From NCBI GenBank assembly GCA_905250125.1, contig CAJNOL010001255.1:1-64000 (forward strand): 64,000 nt of DNA. The letters are read 5' to 3'. The notes under the pieces were generated by a model. The model had not been told where the DNA came from. It saw nothing but the letters and a program-made list of their open reading frames with translations, and did not search any database. Made by a program: the position numbers and the translations under genes. The DNA comes from Rotaria sordida. Its lineage: Eukaryota > Rotifera > Eurotatoria > Philodinida > Philodinidae. Of this stretch, positions 59,601 through 64,000 are shown one piece after another. Every line of letters starts with the position of its first letter. Position 1 is the stretch's first letter.

Positions 59601-60582
59601 TTGATATATATACACTGGAGTATCATTTACATTTCTTTTTTTTTCTTCTTCGTTTTGGAATATAAAATTAATAAAACAATAGAAGATTTCATAACAGGAT
59701 TATCTTATCGTAATAAAAAGGTAGTACCTGATATGGGTGAATTTCTTATAAAAATCGCCTTATCGAAAAAATATACTTTCGATGATGTCAAAACATGTGT
59801 CTATGAAGAATGTTTTGCTCGACAAATCTATTGGATTCAACGGGATACTGCTATTCGAAACTTATTAGATATAAAAGTCGAAGATTTACCGGCGATATTT
59901 CAATCAAGAAAAGTATCATATCATATATGGGTATTTAATCAAGAAATGACTCAAACATTTATTTTTCCAGGTGCAAAAGAGTAAGTCTCTGCTTTTGAGC
60001 TGTCCAGTTGATCGTTACCCACTCAGATTCAACTGTACATGTTGGTTCTAGAATGAAAATACTAAAAATTGATGAAATATAAAAGTAGTATTCTGGACTG
60101 AAAATCTACCGGATTTTTCCGATGATTTCGTACCGTTTACAACATTTTTCGGTGTTTTCATGTCGGATACGGTGATTTTCCAGCACATTACAGTGAAATC
60201 CGATTGTTTTCATAGCTCAGGAATCATTGATTTCAAGTTACTTGTATGAATGATTTGGGTGCGGGTGTCGATCATATCTTCACTCACACCCACGCCCATA
60301 CCCCACACCCTAGCAAAATCTACTCTTTTTTCTTCACCTGAGTATTATGTTTAATTTTCTTCTATTTTTACTGATTATCTGTATGATGCATTTTGTTTTA
60401 GGCTTCTAGATAGCTTACATGGGTTTCCAACAGCAGATGTTGCAGGAAAATTTCAAAAACGATTAAAAGCCATTAAATCAATTGATCAATATAGCACGGT
60501 GATTGAGTCAATAGGGATGAATGACACGATCAAAACATCGGAAGATTTGATTCTTTTCATAAAACATACTCTGGATATATGA
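56697..60582 (+). CDS. E2 ubiquitin-conjugating-like protein, seven exons
   Basis: E2 enzymes carry ubiquitin as a thioester on a cysteine. Exons: 56697-56755, 58333-58420, 58479-58630, 58696-58791, 58848-59593, 59683-59980 and 60402-60582, all GT-AG with consistent phases. They give 539 residues to the first stop. The UBC-type fold lies at about residues 20-170: LKDLDNVPIPGLGVCCPDE, GIMIHLVLHIPEDYPLTGP, HIHEDHRNGHALCNDLL (Cys at the active-site position), GWSPGYTLSTALLQI. The C-terminal ~330 residues include a Cys pair (CETCGHSYAKPNP) and an alpha-helical region of unknown role (EDFITGLSYRNKKVVPDMGE). It is larger than a minimal E2 and lacks a plain HPN motif, so activity is not certain. Intron 1 (1577 bases) and intron 6 (421 bases) are unusually long and hold repeats. 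The frame continues after the TGA at 60580 (separate entry). Confidence 0.8.
56756..58332. other. Intron 1 of the E2-like gene, with remnants
   Basis: A 1577-base intron in a gene whose other small introns are 56-89 bases. It contains an unpaired GTGGGTGTTGG motif near 57086, a segment near 57370-57400 (ATGCATCAATATCTAAAAGG) related to the tail of the decayed F-box copy near 44085, and a segment at 58165-58215 matching 44209-44260 in reverse complement. It probably grew by insertion of family remnants. Confidence 0.5.
60085..60240. repeat. TTCCGG-type repeat in E2-like intron 6
   Basis: GTAGTATTCTGGACTGAAAA, then CCGGATTTTTCCG, TTTTTCGGTGTTTTC and TCGGATACGGTG. These motifs parallel the GC-rich insertion in Derlin intron 5 (GCAGTATTCCAGACCGGAAAA, TTTTCCGG, TTCCGGTGTTTTCCTGCCGGA), though this copy is less GC-rich, as if older. 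Confidence 0.5.
60257..60312. repeat. TGTGGG hairpin repeat 8, in E2-like intron 6
   Basis: GGGTGCGGGTGTCG, centre ATCATATCTTC, then CACACCCACGCCCATACCCCACACCCT. It lies inside the intron and does not touch the coding frame. Confidence 0.75.
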
Positions 60583-61092
60583 AACCAACAGGGTTATACC
60601 AAGACATTCTCGATTACTGAACAACGACGTCAAAGATGGAATGAACGAAGATCTATTGAATCAAGATATAGCGGACGTAGAGGAGATGAAGGCAGATGGA
60701 ACGAACGAAGGGGAATTGCTCCAATGTGGAATAATCAAACCGGGGCTCAACAGATGTGGAACAATCAGACAGCGGTTCAACAAATTTGGGACAACCAACC
60801 AGGGGTTGAGCACATATGGAACTACCAAACAGGGATTCAGCCAATGTGGAACCAACAAGTAGGCGTTCAACCAATATGGAACAACCAAGCAGGGGTTGAG
60901 CATATGTGGAACTACCAGAGAGGAGATATTCAACCAATATGGAGCAATCAAATAGGAGTTCAACAAATGTGGAACAACCAAGCAGGAGTTGAACACATGT
61001 GGAACCATCAAACAGGAATCCAGTCTATGCGGACCAACCACACAGGAGTTCCACAAATGTGGAACTACCAAAGCTGGAACGAACAAAGATAA
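60583..61092 (+). CDS. In-frame extension of the E2-like gene: RG-rich linker and decapeptide repeats
   Basis: Directly after the TGA at 60580-60582 the same frame stays open for 169 codons to TAA at 61090-61092. It first encodes a basic linker (TEQRRQRWNERRSIESRY, GRRGDEGRWNERRG). Then follow about 11-12 copies of a ten-residue unit of the form GV(Q/E)(Q/H)(M/I)WNNQT, with W and the following polar N/Q best kept. The DNA unit is 30 bases, and many differences between copies preserve the residues. AATAAA overlaps the terminal TAA (61091-61096), as if the transcript ends there. It could be a readthrough C-terminal extension, a second protein, or a tail recently lost by one substitution. Minus-strand frames over the same bases are shadows. 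Confidence 0.6.
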   Translation, partial: NQQGYTKTFSITEQRRQRWNERRSIESRYSGRRGDEGRWNERRGIAPMWNNQTGAQQMWNNQTAVQQIWDNQPGVEHIWNYQTGIQPMWNQQVGVQPIWNNQAGVEHMWNYQRGDIQPIWSNQIGVQQMWNNQAGVEHMWNHQTGIQSMRTNHTGVPQMWNYQSWNEQR

Positions 61093-62118
61093 TAAAATCG
61101 ACTGTTCTTAATTCAATACGACTTTGATTGTTGGTCATTATTAAAATTGTCTTAGATAATCTTGATGATCGTTAAGAGAGAGTGTGAATAAATTATCTTT
61201 TAATTTAGATCATTTTCAAATGTTTTTTTTGTGTAAATATCATACATAATTCAGATATATTGTGTTGAATACGATCATATGCTAAAAGATGAATAATTAA
61301 GTTACGCACTACGATCACTAATATCATAGTTCGTTGACTTTTCACTCTACATGTTTATTGAACAATTTTTAATTTATCTGTTTATTGGATGGAATCAGAT
61401 TCAGTACTCTCATTTGAGATTTTGTGGCTTAACACTGAATACTTCAACCTTTTCAATAAAACCGAATGAGTTATACAAAAGCGCTTTTCTCTAAAATAGC
61501 CTCACAGATACTGAGAACTATTTTATGATCATCTCATTTAGTACAACGTTGGGGATAGAAATAGCGGTAATTTACATATTAGAGTAATGTACTTTTGGCA
61601 TGTTTTTGGAAAAATTTGAAACCATTCTTATTTATGCATTTAACAATCCAAAATGTTACGCTTCCTTTAGATGATTACTTAACAATTCTGCTGTGAGGTA
61701 CTTTTGAAACTGTAAGAGACGTCGAAACTGATATTCAGCATGTTTAAGAAGATAATTATTTCGTTTATTTTTGTTGAAAAAACTCGACAGTTAGTTTGGA
61801 TATTTTGGCTTTGTGATCATTCACAACATCTCTATCAAAGTTTGAACATAATTGTGATTTGGTATCTGATTAATATGTAGAGTGCTATTGTTATGACAAT
61901 TATTCTTCTATCAATCTGAAGATGGGATCTTAATACGGAGAATTGCATTTTGTATAGAGTCACACTGTCTTATAAATTTAGTAAAGAAAATAATTTTGAT
62001 ACAAACCTAACACTAGCGAGCTCAATCTTTATCGAACAGAATTAACAGATTCTATGATTTGATACTTTATATGGTCAAAAAATTATATCGAAAGTGTGAA
62101 TTAGTAGACTTTTAACAT
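61093..62118. other. No recognised gene
   Basis: 3' flank of the E2-like gene with AATAAA at its start and another near 61187. Nothing else is supported. Confidence 0.4.
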
Positions 62119-62256
62119 CGGGTATGGCTGTGGATGGGTGCGAGAGTGTGTAGGTGTGAGTGTGACTGGGTGGAATTCTGGCAGGAATGTATTCCTACCT
62201 ACATCCCACATTCATCTCCACACCCATACATCCAAACCTGCACCCATCCACACCCT
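62119..62256. repeat. TGTGGG hairpin repeat 9
   Basis: GGGTATGGCTGTGGATGGGTGCG in the left half, spacer with GAATTCTGGCAGGAATGTATTCC (itself palindromic), then ACATCCCACA and CACCCATCCACACCCT. Confidence 0.75.
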
Positions 62257-62969
62257 AGAAGAAGAAAAGTCATTGAAGATAAAATAGAAGCCGCCTGCTT
62301 CTGTAAATTATCTCGTCATTTTATTGGCACTCGTTAAAAAGGCAAGTTTGGACAGAACGACAATAAAATTTATCGTCGGCAAAAGAAAAATGACGTTAAA
62401 TTTTAGTTATCTTTATCAGTGGGTTTTTTTTCTACAGATATTTCTGTATATAGAAAGCAAGTCTATTTAATACATAAAGCCTAATGTAGTTGCGAAAAGA
62501 GTCAAGAAGAGGTAAGACTGAATTCCGACAGTAAGAACTTTATTTATCTGAATTTCGCTAATGAGTATGGTGGCAGCAGTAGTGGTGACTGAAGTATTAT
62601 ATAGTATAGTTCGATGAATTGAAAAATCACAATAATATGTAAAATTTTAAGGCTTATGCTAATAATGTATCCTTTTGTCTGAAATTATCTTGGAAGTCTA
62701 TTGAAAACTTAAGTTTTTGTTTCCTCTTCTAAGAATTTCACTTCTCGCCTATAAGTTTCTTAAAAAAAACTTTGTTTTTATCTATTGCATCTACTTTTTT
62801 TTCTGCATTTCAAATCAAACATTATGGTTTCGTATTAAATATTCATAAGAAAAATCAATAGATAACCTAAAGTGGACCTTGCAAAATAAATCGGCTTGTT
62901 TCCTATGACACAAGGTTTTAATGAAAGTAACGTTTATTGTGACAAATAATAAACAATGAGCAATATGAG
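62257..62969. other. No recognised gene
   Basis: Nothing supported by a family signature. Confidence 0.35.
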
Positions 62970-63040
62970 TTGGTGTGAGTATGGTCTTGGTGTTAGTATC
63001 GGTGTTTCTCATGATGTTCTTCTTCTGCACACCCATACTC
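62970..63040. repeat. TGTGGG hairpin repeat 10, degenerate
   Basis: TTGGTGTGAGTATGG, spacer with CTCATGATGTTCTTCTT, then CACACCCATACTC. It is more diverged than the others. Confidence 0.55.
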
Positions 63041-63250
63041 AATTTCCTACATGAAATCTCTGTTTTCTTTGTTGCCTCAATTCACAAAGTATATGGAAGA
63101 ATTCTTCTATTCTCTGCGTAGACAAAAACTTGAAAAAAATTGTAACGACAGTCAGTGATTTACTTTCTATATAGATATTGACAAAAAGGCAAAAAGTTTC
63201 AATAATCATTCATTTCGACAGCGCACATCATTCGAAAGTATTCAATTTCC

Positions 63251-63403
63251 ATGGCTTATCAAGTTCCTCATTCAATATTGACAATACCTGTTGATCTCGT
63301 GTACCGCATTCTGGACCGTCTTGACGATTTCACAATTTTATGTTCAGTCCGCAATGTTTGCACCAGACTCAACAGGATTACCGATACATATCCTCGATAT
63401 GCG
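63251..63403 (+). CDS. F-box gene, first exon only
   Basis: From ATG 63251 the frame encodes a compact F-box: VPHSILTIPVDLVYRILDRL, DDFTILCSVRNVCTRLNRIT, TYPRYA. A GTAATT donor follows directly at 63404. The domain pattern (L-P-x-D/E-L...I-L-x-x-L-D) is typical and undamaged. No convincing second exon was found in the remaining 600 bases; the frame at 63780-63992 has no recognised motif. The gene may continue past the window or be truncated. It belongs to a different F-box subgroup from the 47462 gene. Confidence 0.6.
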
Positions 63404-64000
63404 GTAATTTTTGATGTTTTTCATAGATTAAGATTTCTCTTATTTCCAAGACTTATATTTTATTGAAGAAACGATTATTTTATTTATTGATATCCGAGGA
63501 CATTGTCTTACTGTTGAGAAATGTCATTAAAAAAATTTTTAATTATTTCCTTAGAAAAACTAAATTAGAATAGTGTAATACTTGTCTTATTCTCTTCTAC
63601 AATCCTTTATTGAACCGAAAACAAAATTAATCTATTCTCAAAGATTCATTAAAATCGTATGTGAGAGTGATTGAAAAGATGACCTCTAAACCCATATCGA
63701 TCAATGAGAATAATCAGAAGATATGAAATATTACTGAGTAATCTCAATTCTATACTTATTTTCAATAGATATTATTGAAATGTTATTCTTCGAATTCGAT
63801 GTTAATTTAGCATCGTTTAGAAATGCACCGTTAGAGCTGAGCAAATTTCATCTTCTTCATATCAGTTCAATGAATTTTTCTAATTATTGCCACTTTCAGT
63901 TTCAACAGAGAGAAATATCAAATCATTCTCGAAAGCCAGCACAGTGTGCAGCATATCATTCTCGTTATCGTGTGCGAGTGTACCTTTTTTAAAGGTGCAA
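63404..64000. other. Intron or flank after the F-box exon
   Basis: No clear exon recognised. The open frame 63780-63992 begins at an ATG but lacks a known motif. Confidence 0.35.

Noticed and set aside
60653..61086. Long minus-strand frames opposite the WNNQ repeat array
   Set aside because: The 30-base unit keeps several frames open. Only the plus frame continues the E2-like gene and shows conserved residues.
1..64000. CRISPR arrays, bacterial operons or rRNA genes
   Set aside because: No array of identical repeats with unique spacers, no rRNA-like conserved blocks, and introns show a eukaryotic source.

Overview
The window looks like a eukaryotic contig from a bdelloid rotifer, probably a Rotaria-like species. 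The inference rests on four things: very AT-rich DNA with GT-AG introns of about 50-60 bases; one intact and several decayed members of an F-box-type family I associate with bdelloid genomes; scattered (TGTGGG)n-type repeats, which is the telomere repeat I recall for bdelloids; and a broken gene joining a bacterial YbaY-like domain to a potato-inhibitor-I domain. It is gene-poor, mobile-element-rich DNA with two 100-base assembly gaps (27312-27411 and 40907-41006).

Layout. 0-3 kb: a degenerate minisatellite and a fold-back repeat. 3.5-5 kb: a six-exon Derlin gene with an intronic GC-rich insertion. 5.6-7.3 kb: a dead mariner-type transposon. 7.4-10.6 kb: two inverted 3' fragments of a UAP56/DDX39B helicase gene on either side of a nearly intact Tigger/pogo transposon. 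13.5-14.3 kb: the YbaY/inhibitor pseudogene. 17-25 kb: stop-riddled, formerly coding tracts, dispersed repeats and a large palindrome. 28-29 kb: a broken F-box-family copy. 31 kb: a Helitron-like 3' end. 32-35.5 kb: decayed coding sequence on the minus strand. 35.5-37 kb: an ACGCGTTT-rich element that cut a receptor gene after its first ~60 codons. 37.8-38.4 kb: an internally deleted piggyBac-type element. 40.8-41.1 kb: a palindrome around the second gap. 42.5 kb: a short gene with TATA box and poly(A) signal and a possible toxin-like C-terminus. 46.4-47.3 kb: a FLYWCH-containing element with inverted tandem arrays. 47.5-49.8 kb: an intact five-exon F-box gene (646 aa). 50.4-51.1 kb: a nested fold-back. 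51-53.6 kb: TGTGGG hairpins, a 9-bp minisatellite and an NHL-repeat gene fragment. 56.7-61.1 kb: a seven-exon E2 ubiquitin-conjugating-like gene. 63.25 kb: the first exon of another F-box gene.

The genes do not form a pathway. Derlin (ER-associated degradation), the E2-like enzyme and the F-box proteins all touch ubiquitin-dependent turnover, but nothing shows co-regulation. The most unusual signals are: (1) at least ten dispersed (TGTGGG)n-spacer-(CCCACA)n inverted structures, all in the right-hand 24 kb; (2) a single in-frame TGA in the E2-like gene followed by 169 open codons of ten-residue repeats; (3) the inverted UAP56 fragments around a Tigger; and (4) related TTCCGG-rich repeats inside introns of both the Derlin and the E2-like gene. 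Exon models were read by eye, so boundaries may be off by a few bases where splice sites are non-canonical.
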